A stretch of 64,000 nucleotides of DNA, taken from Sphingomonas sp. KR3-1 (GTDB lineage: Bacteria > Pseudomonadota > Alphaproteobacteria > Sphingomonadales > Sphingomonadaceae). The position numbers and the translations under genes are program-made. This document shows positions 1 through 10,723 of this stretch, piece by piece; position 1 is the stretch's first letter, and each line of letters opens with the position of its first letter. The stretch spans positions 248,001-312,000 of the forward strand of contig NZ_JBDZDQ010000001.1 in the NCBI RefSeq assembly GCF_040049295.1, written 5' to 3'. The notes beneath the pieces are model-generated. The model searched no databases. It was given only the letters and a program-made list of their open reading frames with translations, and was not told where the DNA came from.

Positions 1-870
1 CACGCGGTCCGCCTTGGTCAGGCCCGCGGCCGCCCAGAATGCATCCCAGCCAAAGCCGGGGGCCGCGGCCTTGAGCTCGGCGACGCTGGTCGGGTTGTAG
101 GTCTTGTCGCGGTCGCGGCTCTGCACGCGGGTCCAGTGCGCCTTGGCGATCTGGGTCTCCATCGCGACCACCTTGGCGGCGGTGGCTTCCGGATCGGCCC
201 AGCCGGCCATGCCGAGCATCTGCGCGACATATTGCTGGTAGCGCGCCACCTGCGGCGCGAACTTGGCGTCGAGATAGAGGTCGCGGTCGCCCAGGCCCAG
301 GCCCGACTGGCGCAGGCTGAGCGCATAGACATTGGGGTTCTTGGCGTCGTCGCTGACGCCGACGCCGTAGAAGCTGCCGCCGAAGCCGCCGACCGAGGCG
401 CCCATCAGCCGCGCAAGGTTGTCCTTGCTCGCCGCCGCCTTGACCGGCGCGAGCCGCTGCTCGAGCGGCTGCGCGTCGAGCTTCTCGGCCAGCGCCTCGT
501 CCATGAAGCCGCTGTAGAGGATCGCCGACTTCATCCGGTCCGGATGCGCGGTGTCCGTGGCGCTATAGCCCGAGATCAGGCTGCGCATGCGCACTTCGGA
601 GAGGTCGCGCAGCACCGCGAAGGCGCCGAAGGACGAGCGGTCGGCCGGGATCTGGGTGCGATCGTTCCAGGCGCCGTTGACGAAGCGATACCAGTCGTCG
701 CCGGGCTTCACGCTCTTGTCCATGCCGGTCAGGTCGAAGCCCCAGGCGCCGTAGCGCGTGGCGCCGGCATCGGCACCGGCGGCGACGGGCGCCGAGGATT
801 GCTGGCTGAACCCGATCGCGGGCACGGCGATCGCGGCCATGGCGGTGGCGAGCAGCAGGATTTTCTTCAA
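1..870 (-). CDS. M13 family (neprilysin/PepO-like) metallopeptidase, N-terminal part
   Basis: This is the first 290 codons of a secreted zinc metallopeptidase; the gene runs off the left edge. A TTG start at 870 follows a G-rich ribosome binding site and opens a signal peptide (KKILLLATAMAAIAVPAIG). The mature part begins with the M13 hallmark KPGDDWYRFVNGAW, about 45 residues in, and continues through the mostly helical N-terminal domain of the family. The catalytic HExxH and ExxxD motifs lie beyond the window, so activity cannot be judged. M13 enzymes cut short peptides in the periplasm or at the cell surface. No operon partner is visible; the next gene upstream on the strand is a separate lipoprotein. 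Confidence 0.88.
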   Translation of the reverse strand, partial: MKKILLLATAMAAIAVPAIGFSQQSSAPVAAGADAGATRYGAWGFDLTGMDKSVKPGDDWYRFVNGAWNDRTQIPADRSSFGAFAVLRDLSEVRMRSLISGYSATDTAHPDRMKSAILYSGFMDEALAEKLDAQPLEQRLAPVKAAASKDNLARLMGASVGGFGGSFYGVGVSDDAKNPNVYALSLRQSGLGLGDRDLYLDAKFAPQVARYQQYVAQMLGMAGWADPEATAAKVVAMETQIAKAHWTRVQSRDRDKTYNPTSVAELKAAAPGFGWDAFWAAAGLTKADRV

Positions 871-1021
871 TGGAGGTCCCCCGAGTTTTTATCGAGACGG
901 TTAGGCGCGTCGGGGGAAGGTGTGTCACGACACCGGTGGCCGCGCAATATCCTTACGTGCGCGTGGAAGGTTCGGAAACACGCGGAAACAAAAAGACCTC
1001 CGGACAAGGGCAACGTGGCGC

Positions 1022-1417
1022 CTATCGGTATACTATCTTTACTCCGGACATCGCCTCGCGCCGCAGGAAGGTCCGGGCCTTGGGAGCATAGCGGATGCGC
1101 AGGCGATCCGGGCCGAGCCACTGCATCTCGGCCCAGGGCCCGCCCCAGTCGCCCGGCGCCGCTGCGCCGTGATCGTCGTCCGCGATGAATATATTGCCCT
1201 TCCCCACCGGCACTTCGCCCCGGCGCAGGATCGAGATCTGGGTGGAGAAGCCGGTGGTTGCGCCGCAGCTGCGCTCGAACATCACCGCGCTCAAGCCGCC
1301 TCCCGGTGCATCGCGCCGCGCGATCACATCGTTTGCGCACATGTCGGAATCGCCCAGACATGCAGACAGCTGCACCGACAATGCCATTGCAATCGCGGAT
1401 CTCAGATAGGCGGCCAT
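1022..1417 (-). CDS. Putative lipoprotein of unknown function
   Basis: This encodes a 131-residue exported protein. The N-terminus is a short signal peptide ending in a lipobox (LSAC, Cys at about residue 19), so it is probably lipid-anchored. The remainder contains a compact beta-rich stretch (GNIFIADDDHGAAAPGDWGG) followed by QWLGPDRLRIRY, a pattern I have seen in small uncharacterised lipoproteins but cannot tie to a named function. It sits alone between the M13 peptidase and tRNA-Val on the same strand. The start ATG at 1417 is the only one that gives the signal peptide. Confidence 0.72.
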   Translation of the reverse strand: MAAYLRSAIAMALSVQLSACLGDSDMCANDVIARRDAPGGGLSAVMFERSCGATTGFSTQISILRRGEVPVGKGNIFIADDDHGAAAPGDWGGPWAEMQWLGPDRLRIRYAPKARTFLRREAMSGVKIVYR

Positions 1418-1500
1418 GCTCCTCCCCTTTTGACGAACTTGGCAGAAGCAGATGCAGGGAAGATGCAGGCGCTGTCTGCCTTCGGCCGAAGGCGCAACAA

Positions 1501-1533
1501 AAAGCCCGCCGGTCCCCAGGACCGACGGGCTTT
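1501..1533 (-). terminator. Rho-independent terminator after tRNA-Val
   Basis: A 15-bp stem with one mismatch (AAAGCCCGYCGGTCC arms) is followed, reading on the minus strand, by a run of five T. It begins four bases after the tRNA-Val CCA end, so it is the natural end of that transcript. Confidence 0.8.
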
Positions 1534-1537
1534 TGAA

Positions 1538-1612
1538 TGGTGGGCGCGGTAGGGATTGAACCTACGACCCCACCCGTGTGAAGGGTGTGCTCTACCACTG
1601 AGCTACGCGCCC
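1538..1612 (-). tRNA. tRNA-Val (anticodon CAC)
   Basis: The cloverleaf is complete on the minus strand: acceptor GGGCGCG paired with CGCGCCC, the D arm AGCTCAGTGGTAGAGC, the anticodon stem CACCC/GGGTG with loop TTCACAC (anticodon CAC), and the T arm GTAGGTTCAATCCCTAC. The CCA end is encoded. It reads GUG valine codons. A terminator follows directly. Confidence 0.95.
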
Positions 1613-1711
1613 ATTGGCCAGGTCGTTGAACCTATGCGGCCGAAATGGGAAGCGGGCCTTTAGGCGGCACAGCTCCGGCTGTCCAGCCCCAAAACCCGCA
1701 AATGGAGCGGC

Positions 1712-1984
1712 TTAGTTGACCGCGTCCTTGAGGCCCTTGCCGGCCTTGAACTTGGGCTGGTTCGACGCCTTGATCGTCATCGGCTCGCGGGTGCGCGGGT
1801 TGCGGCCGGTCGAGGCCTTGCGCTTGCTGACCGAAAAGGTGCCAAAGCCGACCAAGCGAACCTCATCACCCTTCTTGAGCGCGGCCTGGATGGCATCGAA
1901 CACGGCCTCGACGGCCTTGCTCGCATCGCCCTTCCCCAGCCCGGAGGTGTCGGCCACCTGGCCGATCAGCTCTTGCTTGTTCAT
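1712..1984 (-). CDS. hupB: DNA-binding protein HU
   Basis: This 90-residue protein is a full-length HU/IHF family nucleoid protein. It starts MNKQELIGQVAD and carries the family signature GFGTFSVSKRKASTGRNP, followed by the beta-arm region (GRNPRTREPMTIKASNQPKF) that inserts into the DNA minor groove. HU bends and compacts chromosomal DNA as a dimer. It lies downstream of lon on the same strand with about 170 bases between them, the order lon-hupB seen widely in proteobacteria. An AT-rich stretch with a TTGACA box at 2074-2079 lies upstream, but I could not find a convincing -10. Confidence 0.97.
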   Translation of the reverse strand: MNKQELIGQVADTSGLGKGDASKAVEAVFDAIQAALKKGDEVRLVGFGTFSVSKRKASTGRNPRTREPMTIKASNQPKFKAGKGLKDAVN

Positions 1985-2151
1985 TTCGTGACTTTCCCCC
2001 TCAAGAATTACGCAGAAATACGCGAGTCGCGGCGCAGACCCGAGCGATCAAGTCAGCACGGGCCCGCCACCGCTGTCAAAACCTTTCAGCCTGCTTTTCG
2101 CTCGCCATGACGAAAAGGTTACGGTGTCCGAACGGTTAGGTTTGCCCTGCA

Positions 2152-4548
<2,397 letters not shown>

Positions 4549-4584
4549 GGATACTCCTGGGCCCGTACAGGGCTCCTCAGCTCC

Positions 4585-4614
4585 ATTATATGGGGGTCGA
4601 GGAGCCCGCATCAA
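4585..4614 (-). promoter_or_regulatory. Putative lon promoter
   Basis: On the minus strand TTGATG (4614-4609) and TATAAT (4590-4585) are 18 bases apart, a good sigma-70-type pair. The -10 region also reads CCCCATAT, which resembles a heat-shock sigma-32 -10 element. An 8-bp inverted repeat (GGCTCCTC/GAGGAGCC, 4571-4578 and 4599-4606) brackets the -10. Confidence 0.5.
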
Positions 4615-4822
4615 TCATCGAACGCGGATCGGCTGTGGAGTGTTGCTTCCCATTGCGGCACGAGCAAGCGGTTTTCCCTGCATGACGTAGCGTAAGGCGC
4701 CAGAATGGGCCGCCGACGCCGCGAATCGACATTTCCCCGACTCGCCCCGCGCCGAACCCGTTCCGGGCCGCCCGATTTCCGGTTAGCATGACGCAAAAGC
4801 ATTTCGCCTGAAGGAGGCTCCC

Positions 4823-6541
4823 ATCCGCACTTCGCTGTTCCTCGCCGCATCGGCCCTGGCGCTCGCCACCGCTCCTGCCGCCGCGCAGACCGTAAAGCCC
4901 GGCGAGCCGCCGATCACGCCGACCACGCAGGCATCGGGCGGGCCGATCAGCCCCGAGCGCGCCGCGCTTCATCTCGAGCATGCCGATCTGGCGATCGAAG
5001 TATTCCCCGGCACCCAGCGCATCGCCGGCGTCGGCACGCTGACGATCAGCAGCGCGATCCCGCAAAAGATCCTCCAGATCGACCTCGACCGGAACCTGCC
5101 CGTCACGGCGGTCAGCGTCGACGGCAAGCCGCTGACGCCCAAGGAATGGGCCAATCCCGAGGGCCGGCTGATGGTCACCCTGCCCCGCCCGCTCAAGGCC
5201 GGCGGCAAGGCGGTGGTGCGGATCAGCTATGGCGGCACGCCGCACGTCGCGGTGCGCGCGCCCTGGGACGACGGCATGGTCTGGGCCAAGACCCCGGGGC
5301 CGGACCGCGAGCCCTGGGTCGCCAGCACGGCCGAAGGCTATGGCTGCGACCTGTTCTGGCCCTGCCTCGACTTCCCACGCGGTGAGCCGGACGTGGTCGA
5401 CATGCACATCACCGTGCCCAAGGGGCTGAAGGTGGCGGGCAATGGCAGGCTGGTCAGCACGCAGGAGCTGCCCGATGGCCGCTCGACCTGGAACTGGCAC
5501 ACGCGCAGCCCCAATCCCTATTCGGTGACACTGCAGATCGCGCCCTACAAGCTGCTCCAGGCCGACTACAGGAGCCGCTTCGGCAACACGATCCCGATGC
5601 AATATTGGTACCTGCCCGGTCGCGACGAAAAGGCGGCGAAGCTGTTCGCCGAATTCGCACCCTCGCTCGATTTCTACGAAAGCGTGATCGGACCCTATCC
5701 GTGGGGCGACGAGAAGGTGGGCGTCGCCGAGACGCCGCACCTCGGCATGGAGCACCAGACGATCAACGCGTACGGCAACAACTACAAGCAATACCCCTCG
5801 GGCTTCGACGAGATCTTCCAGCACGAGCTCGGCCATGAATGGTTCGGCAACCAGATGTCGGCGCAGAACTGGGACGATTACTGGCTGCACGAGGGCTTCG
5901 CCCAGTACATGCAGCCGCTCTATGGCCGCTGGCGCGAGGGCGAGGCCCGCTATGCGATCATGATGGAGGATTTCCGCCTCGCGATCACCAACACCGCGCC
6001 GATCGTCTCCGGCCAGATCCGCACCGAGGAGCAGGTCTATGAGGAGAAGAATGGCGGCCCCGGCCAGGACATCTACGTCAAGGGCGCCTGGGTGCTCCAC
6101 ACGCTCAGGAACCTGATCGGCGACGACAAGTTCTTCGAGGCGACGCGCCGGCTTGTCTATGGCCGCCCCGATCCCAAGCCCGGCAATTTCACCCCGCGCT
6201 TCGCCACCACGCCCGAGTTCATCACGATCGTGAACCAGGTGTCGGGCAAGGACCTGCAATGGTTCTTCGACGTCTATCTCTACCAGGCGCCGCTGCCCGA
6301 GCTGACAGAGAATCGCCAGGGCGACACGCTGGTGCTCCGCTGGAAGACGGCGGGCGACAAGCCCTTCCCGCTGCCGGTGGAAGTCTCGATCGACGGCAAG
6401 GTGAAGAAGATCGACATGCCGGGCGGCACCGCGACGGTGAAGCTGCCGGCGGACGCGCATGTGATCGTCGATCCGGACTCTCGCATCCTCAAATATTCGG
6501 CCGCGGTCGAGGCCTATCAACGCTACGCATATCGGAGGTGA
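4823..6541 (+). CDS. M1 family metallopeptidase (aminopeptidase) with apparent ATC start
   Basis: This is a secreted M1 zinc aminopeptidase of about 572 residues. It has a signal peptide (RTSLFLAASALALATAPAAA), a GMEH variant of the exopeptidase GxMEN motif (residues 308-311), and the zinc site HELGHEW at residues 334-340 with the third ligand in LHEGF about 18 residues later. There is no ATG, GTG or TTG in this frame between the stop at 4784-4786 and 5171, yet a start at 5171 would delete the signal peptide and part of the N-terminal beta domain. A perfect AAGGAGG at 4811-4817 sits five bases before an ATC codon at 4823, which I take as the start. A base error or mutation in an ATG is the alternative. 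The next gene starts two bases after the stop. Confidence 0.85.
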   Translation: MRTSLFLAASALALATAPAAAQTVKPGEPPITPTTQASGGPISPERAALHLEHADLAIEVFPGTQRIAGVGTLTISSAIPQKILQIDLDRNLPVTAVSVDGKPLTPKEWANPEGRLMVTLPRPLKAGGKAVVRISYGGTPHVAVRAPWDDGMVWAKTPGPDREPWVASTAEGYGCDLFWPCLDFPRGEPDVVDMHITVPKGLKVAGNGRLVSTQELPDGRSTWNWHTRSPNPYSVTLQIAPYKLLQADYRSRFGNTIPMQYWYLPGRDEKAAKLFAEFAPSLDFYESVIGPYPWGDEKVGVAETPHLGMEHQTINAYGNNYKQYPSGFDEIFQHELGHEWFGNQMSAQNWDDYWLHEGFAQYMQPLYGRWREGEARYAIMMEDFRLAITNTAPIVSGQIRTEEQVYEEKNGGPGQDIYVKGAWVLHTLRNLIGDDKFFEATRRLVYGRPDPKPGNFTPRFATTPEFITIVNQVSGKDLQWFFDVYLYQAPLPELTENRQGDTLVLRWKTAGDKPFPLPVEVSIDGKVKKIDMPGGTATVKLPADAHVIVDPDSRILKYSAAVEAYQRYAYRR

Positions 6542-6543
6542 GC

Positions 6544-7149
6544 ATGCTCGCACTGGTCCATCCCGAGCCCACCAGCATCTATGCGGTCGTCGCGCTGTTC
6601 GGCAGCCTGTTCGTCTGGGTCGCGGTGCTGCTGATCGCGCGAAGCCGGCGCGGACCGGCGGGCAGCGAAGTGACCCAGGGCCGCGATTCGAGCTCGATGC
6701 GCGGCGTAGCCGTGCAGGCGCTCGGCTTTCTCCTGGTCGGCTTCGGTCCGCTGCGCCTGGTGATCGGCCCGCCCGACGCGCTTGCGATCGGGGAGACGGC
6801 GCTGGTGCTGGGATCGATCGTCGGCGTGATCTGGCTGTTCTTCGCCTCGTCGCGGGCGATGGGAAGCAACTGGGCGATCGTGGCGCGCACGCGGGACGAT
6901 CACCAGCTCGTTACCTGGGGGCCTTTCGCGCTGGTCCGCAACCCGATCTATGTCGCGCTGTTCGTCTGGATCCTGGTGATGGCGCTGGCGCTCGGGCATT
7001 GGCGGGCCCTGCTCCTGGCAGTGCCGCTCTACTGGATCGGCACCTGGATGCGCGTCAGCCGCGAGGAAAAGCTCCTCCGCGCGCAGTTCGGCACCGCTTA
7101 TGACGCCTATGCGGCGCGCGTGAAGCGCTTCGTTCCCGGGCTGGTCTGA
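6544..7149 (+). CDS. Isoprenylcysteine carboxyl methyltransferase-like membrane protein
   Basis: This 201-residue integral membrane protein belongs to the ICMT/phospholipid methyltransferase-like family. Four to five hydrophobic helices are evident, with the conserved C-terminal signature GPFALVRNPIY followed by REEKLLRAQFGTAYDAYAAR, the SAM-binding segment. The methylated substrate cannot be deduced; bacteria do not have prenylated proteins in the eukaryotic sense, and characterised relatives act on lipids or small molecules. It begins two bases after the aminopeptidase stop, with GGAGG as its binding site inside the upstream gene, so the two are translated as a pair. Confidence 0.82.
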   Translation: MLALVHPEPTSIYAVVALFGSLFVWVAVLLIARSRRGPAGSEVTQGRDSSSMRGVAVQALGFLLVGFGPLRLVIGPPDALAIGETALVLGSIVGVIWLFFASSRAMGSNWAIVARTRDDHQLVTWGPFALVRNPIYVALFVWILVMALALGHWRALLLAVPLYWIGTWMRVSREEKLLRAQFGTAYDAYAARVKRFVPGLV

Positions 7150-7154
7150 GGAAA

Positions 7155-7648
7155 TTGACGTTGATCCTGATGCTCTCGATAGCGACGCTGTTCTCGTTCC
7201 AAACTGCCCCCGCGCCGGCCACATCCCAACCCCAAAACCGTGGCTCGACCGGACGGGCCTCCCAGATGATATCGCGCTCTACTCGGATAAAAGCGGTCGC
7301 CTGGTCGATTGCATCTCGCGAGCGGGATCGCCCATTCCTGCGGACTTCGCCCCGCTTTGCCGCCAGGCACTCGCCCGCAACGCCAAGGCACGCCGCCTGA
7401 CACCGATCGACCGCGCCAAGTGGCTCGCCGGCGCGTCGCTCAGCGGCGGATCGGGGCACATGAGATTCGCATTGGACGTGGGCACACGAGGACAGGCCAC
7501 GCGCTGTCAGGCACTCGAATCGAGCGGCGATGCCCCGACCGATGAGCGCATCTGCGATCTGCTATCGCAACGCGCACGTTTCGTAGCGGCGCGCTCGAGC
7601 GAGGGCACACCCTTGCCGGCTACCTATCGCAACGACGTGCAATGGTGA
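7155..7648 (+). pseudogene. Frameshifted small secreted protein, TonB C-terminal-like
   Basis: Two halves of one gene are in different frames. From TTG 7155 the first frame gives a signal peptide (LILMLSIATLFSFQTAPA). From about 7230, after CCCCAAAA, the second frame continues without a stop to 7648 and encodes KPWLDRTGLPDD... and a C-terminal stretch with RCQALESSGDAPTDERICD and PLPATYRNDVQW that resembles the TonB C-terminal-like domain of secreted sphingomonad proteins. Neither frame alone has both a start with export signal and the domain. A one-base indel in the C/A homopolymer run explains it, either a real mutation or a sequencing error. It follows the methyltransferase gene by five bases. 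Confidence 0.6.
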
Positions 7649-7670
7649 GCTCCCCGTCGAACGCAGGGCT

Positions 7671-8291
7671 TCAGTCCTCCGGCATCCCGCCATCGGGCCG
7701 CAGCAGTTTCGCCAGCACGAAGCCGAAGCCGATCTGCCACGGCGTGTAGATCTTGAGCAGCTGCAGCCAGTTGCTCGGGAACGCGTCGTTGCTCGATCCG
7801 GTCGTCATGTAGAGGTAGACGACCATCGCGCCGAGCCCGGCAAGCATCGCCGTGCCGAACACCGCGAATACCACCGAGGCGATGCCCGGCCGGCCCAGCC
7901 CGGTGACCAGCACCAGCAGCAGCGCGAGCCCGGCGCCCACGCCGCCGCCGATCAGGCCCGAGCGTATCGGATCGGCGATCGCGTTGACCTGCCCCGCCAG
8001 TTGCACCGCCGCCCAGTGCGCGAAGGTGACGCCGATCACCAGCACCGCGACCTTCATCACCAGCTTGTGGCTCCGCCCGGCCCAGACCAGGGGCAAGGTA
8101 AGCAAAGGCGTGATCCAAAGCCCCGCATTGGCGACATTCGCCAGGGTGAGTACGCTCAACCCCGCGATGAAGAGCAGATGCCCCAGGACAAGCCACTTGA
8201 AAGCCGTGCCCGCGGCAGAATCGAGCGCAAGATTGAACGACGAGTGATACTCGCGGGGATCTTCGTCCGCGAGGATTGCAGCTTCAGACAT
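7671..8291 (-). CDS. Hypothetical membrane protein
   Basis: This 206-residue protein has a soluble, acidic N-terminal 25 residues and then five or six hydrophobic helices, with glycine-rich packing motifs such as SGLIGGGVGAGLALLL. I do not recognise a family. It converges on the broken secreted-protein gene and is divergent from the NCS1 transporter, with about 135 bases between their starts that would hold both promoters. Coding is supported by uniform GC-rich third positions and by a clean N-terminus with GGAGGGTTCC upstream of the ATG. Confidence 0.7.
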   Translation of the reverse strand: MSEAAILADEDPREYHSSFNLALDSAAGTAFKWLVLGHLLFIAGLSVLTLANVANAGLWITPLLTLPLVWAGRSHKLVMKVAVLVIGVTFAHWAAVQLAGQVNAIADPIRSGLIGGGVGAGLALLLVLVTGLGRPGIASVVFAVFGTAMLAGLGAMVVYLYMTTGSSNDAFPSNWLQLLKIYTPWQIGFGFVLAKLLRPDGGMPED

Positions 8292-8427
8292 AGGAACCCT
8301 CCTCTATCCGGCTAATACACCAAGCGTGCGCCTCAACTTGAGTCGCGTCAACAAAAGTCGATCTTGCAGCGCAGCGAAGTTCGCGCGACATTCCAGCCGC
8401 TTGGGGAAGCATCTTGGGGGACGCATA

Positions 8428-9885
8428 TTGACCGACCAGAGCCTGTGGAATCCGGACCTCGCGCCGACCGGGCCCGGGCAGCGCAGCTGGGCCTGGTATC
8501 ACTATGCCGCGCTCTGGGTCGGGATGATCGTCGCGGTGCCCGCCTGGATGCTCGCCGCCGGGCTGGTCGAGCAGGGCATGTCCGCCGGCCAGGCCGCCTT
8601 CACCGTGCTGCTCGGCAACGTCATCGTGCTGATCCCGATGCTGCTGATCGGCCATGCCGGCGCCCGCCACGGCATCCCCTATGCGGTGCTCGTCCGCGCC
8701 TCGTTCGGCACCAGCGGCGCGCGGCTGCCCGCGCTTGCCCGCGCGCTGGTCGCCTGTGGCTGGTACGGCATCCAGACCTGGATCGGCGGCGAGGCATTGC
8801 TGACGCTGCTCGGCGTGTTGCTGAAGGTCGATCTGCGCGGAAGCCGGCTCCCCGTGCTCGGCATCGGGATCGGCCAGCTTGCCGCCTTTCTCGCCTTCTG
8901 GACGCTCCAGCTCTTCTTCGTGCGCAAGGGCCTGCTTACCATCCGCCGGCTGGAGACCTGGACCGCGCCGGTGAAGATCCTCGTCTGCATCGCGCTGGTC
9001 TGGTGGGCGATCGACGCGGCGGGCGGACTCGGCCCGATCTTCCACGCGCCTTCCGCCTTCGTGGCCGGCGGCGCCAGGGCGGGGCAGTTCTGGAGCGTGT
9101 TCTGGCCGGCGCTTACCGCGATGATCGGCTATTGGGCGACGCTGGCGCTCAACATCCCCGATTTCACCCGCTTCGCGCGCTCGCAGCGGGACCAGCTGAT
9201 CGGCCAGTCGATCGGCCTGCCACCGATGATGGGGCTGATCGCGCTCGCCAGCGTCATCACCACCAGCGCCACCGTCGTCATCTATGGCGAGGCGATCTGG
9301 GATCCGGTCGCGCTCTCCGGCCGGTTCGAGGGGCCGCTGGTGCTGCTCGGGCTGGTCGTGATCAGCATCGACACCATCTCGTGCAACATCGCCGCCAACC
9401 TGGTCTCTTCCGCTTATGACTTCTCGTCGCTGTGGCCGGCGCGGATCAGCTATCGCACCGGCGGGATGATCACCGCCGCGCTCGCCGTCCTGATCATGCC
9501 GTGGAAGCTGCTCGAGTCCTCCGGCGGCTATATCTTCGTGTGGCTGGCCGGCTATTCGGCGCTGCTCGGCCCGATCGCCGGGATCCTGATCGCCGACTAC
9601 TGGCTGATCCGCCGCACCCGGCTCGCGGTGGACGATCTCTACCGCGCGGACGGCGCCTATCGCTATCGCCGCGGCTGGAACCCGGCGGCGCTCGCCGCCT
9701 TCGCCGCGGGCGTGCTGCCCAATCTGCCCGGCTTCCTCGCCACCGCCGCGCCCAAGGCGATCACGGTCGGCCCGGCCTGGATGGCGATCTACACCTGGGC
9801 GTGGTTCGTCGGGCTGGGCATCGCGCTGCTCGTCTACACCGCGCTGATGCGGCTCAGCCCACGTCCCGCCGCCCAACCCGCATGA
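8428..9885 (+). CDS. NCS1 family nucleobase/hydantoin:cation symporter
   Basis: This 485-residue transporter has about twelve membrane segments and the NCS1 arrangement: an N-terminal SLWNPDLAPTGPGQRSW segment, then PAWMLAAGLVEQGMSAGQA, the GARHGIPYAVLVRASFG loop, and ALNIPDFTRFARSQRDQ in the middle. NCS1 proteins carry purines, pyrimidines, hydantoins or allantoin across the inner membrane with sodium or protons. The substrate cannot be told from sequence, and no catabolic genes lie nearby. I place the start at TTG 8428, after GGGGGA, because upstream in-frame codons are low-complexity and unlike the family. Its end overlaps the convergent gene by 32 bases. Confidence 0.88.
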   Translation: MTDQSLWNPDLAPTGPGQRSWAWYHYAALWVGMIVAVPAWMLAAGLVEQGMSAGQAAFTVLLGNVIVLIPMLLIGHAGARHGIPYAVLVRASFGTSGARLPALARALVACGWYGIQTWIGGEALLTLLGVLLKVDLRGSRLPVLGIGIGQLAAFLAFWTLQLFFVRKGLLTIRRLETWTAPVKILVCIALVWWAIDAAGGLGPIFHAPSAFVAGGARAGQFWSVFWPALTAMIGYWATLALNIPDFTRFARSQRDQLIGQSIGLPPMMGLIALASVITTSATVVIYGEAIWDPVALSGRFEGPLVLLGLVVISIDTISCNIAANLVSSAYDFSSLWPARISYRTGGMITAALAVLIMPWKLLESSGGYIFVWLAGYSALLGPIAGILIADYWLIRRTRLAVDDLYRADGAYRYRRGWNPAALAAFAAGVLPNLPGFLATAAPKAITVGPAWMAIYTWAWFVGLGIALLVYTALMRLSPRPAAQPA

Positions 9886-10546
9886 GCCAGGCGAGAAAGA
9901 AGGCCAGGCAGGCCTGCCAGGGCAGATGGATGCACTCGAACCAGAAGACGAAGCGCGCCGACCTGAGCGGATAGTCTAGCGCGTTGGTGAACATCAGCCC
10001 CTGCGCCATGCCGAGCGCGGCGAGCGCGGTCAGCGCGACGATGCCGAGCGCGATGATCGTGCGGTTGGCAGCGCCGAGCGGCACCAGCCGCAGTGGGACC
10101 AGCAGCACCAGCGCCAGCGCGCCGCCGGCGAAGCCGCCCACCGCGCCGGTGCCGAGGTCGCGCAGATAGGCCTGGGGGTCGGGCTCGAGCGAGAAGCTCA
10201 GCAGCGCGTGCCGCCAGGCCAGGTAGTTCGCCACGACATGCGCGAGCGGCAGCACCGCGGCAAAATAGACGACGCGCTGCACCCAGCCGCGCTGCCGGAC
10301 GCTGGCGAACAGATAGGGCAGCCCGAACAGCGGCGTCAGATAGAGGCTGGGCCCGATCACCGGCGCCAGCACGTCCTTGGGGTCTGGGTAGAGCAGGATC
10401 GCGAACGCCAGCGCCACGCCATAGACCACTGCGCCGACCAGCAGCCAAATGAAGGCGTGGCGAAAGCGGACATGCCGGCGCCGCGCCTGCCGGGCGGCGA
10501 GTCTGTCGGTCCTGGTCAGCCCCCGCCGCATGGGGGCAGTCTGCAT
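9854..10546 (-). CDS. Hypothetical multi-pass membrane protein
   Basis: This encodes about 230 residues with a basic N-terminus (RTDRLAARQARRRHVRFRH) and six or so hydrophobic helices. I recognise no family. The open frame continues upstream into the palindromic repeat at 10561-10644, but those codons are repeat-derived and not credible protein. AAGGAG at 10551-10556 fits the ATG at 10546 (four-base spacing) best; ATGs at 10549 and 10531 are alternatives. The 3' end overlaps the convergent transporter gene. Function unknown. Confidence 0.65.
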   Translation of the reverse strand: MQTAPMRRGLTRTDRLAARQARRRHVRFRHAFIWLLVGAVVYGVALAFAILLYPDPKDVLAPVIGPSLYLTPLFGLPYLFASVRQRGWVQRVVYFAAVLPLAHVVANYLAWRHALLSFSLEPDPQAYLRDLGTGAVGGFAGGALALVLLVPLRLVPLGAANRTIIALGIVALTALAALGMAQGLMFTNALDYPLRSARFVFWFECIHLPWQACLAFFLAWLMRVGRRDVG

Positions 10547-10560
10547 CATCCTCCTTCTTC

Positions 10561-10644
10561 CGTCATCCCCGCGAAGGCGGGGATCCAGAGTGGCGAAGGA
10601 CGCCGCTTTTGGTACCCCGGATTCCCGCCTTCGCGGGGATGACG
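10561..10644. repeat. Palindromic dispersed repeat, family 1, full copy
   Basis: Two 21-base arms (CGTCATCCCCGCGAAGGCGGG and its exact complement) flank a 42-base centre containing GAAGGACGCCGCT. The same arms and centre recur at 62481-62562, and related copies lie at 30471-30578, 46679-46703, 58051-58155 and 63905-64000. It sits between clpX and the membrane protein gene. Confidence 0.85.
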
Positions 10645-10662
10645 ACAAGGGCGCAAAAGCAG

Positions 10663-10692
10663 AAGGCCCTCCCCGCTTCCGGGAAGGGCCTT
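10663..10692 (-). terminator. Probable clpX terminator
   Basis: A 12-bp stem with one mismatch (AAGGCCCTYCCC arms) lies 30 bases after the clpX stop, followed on the minus strand by CTGCTTTTGCG. It precedes the palindromic repeat. Confidence 0.6.
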
Positions 10693-10723
10693 CCAGATTT
10701 CAGCCGAAGCTAAGGCGCTACGC

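Noticed and set aside
2051-2079. hupB promoter at TTGACA 2079-2074
   Set aside because: The -35 is perfect but no acceptable -10 lies at 16-18 bases.
7222-7245. Programmed -1 frameshift in the broken TonB-C-like gene
   Set aside because: The codons in the starting frame (CCC CAA AAC) do not form an X XXY YYZ slippery heptamer, and no stem is evident after it.
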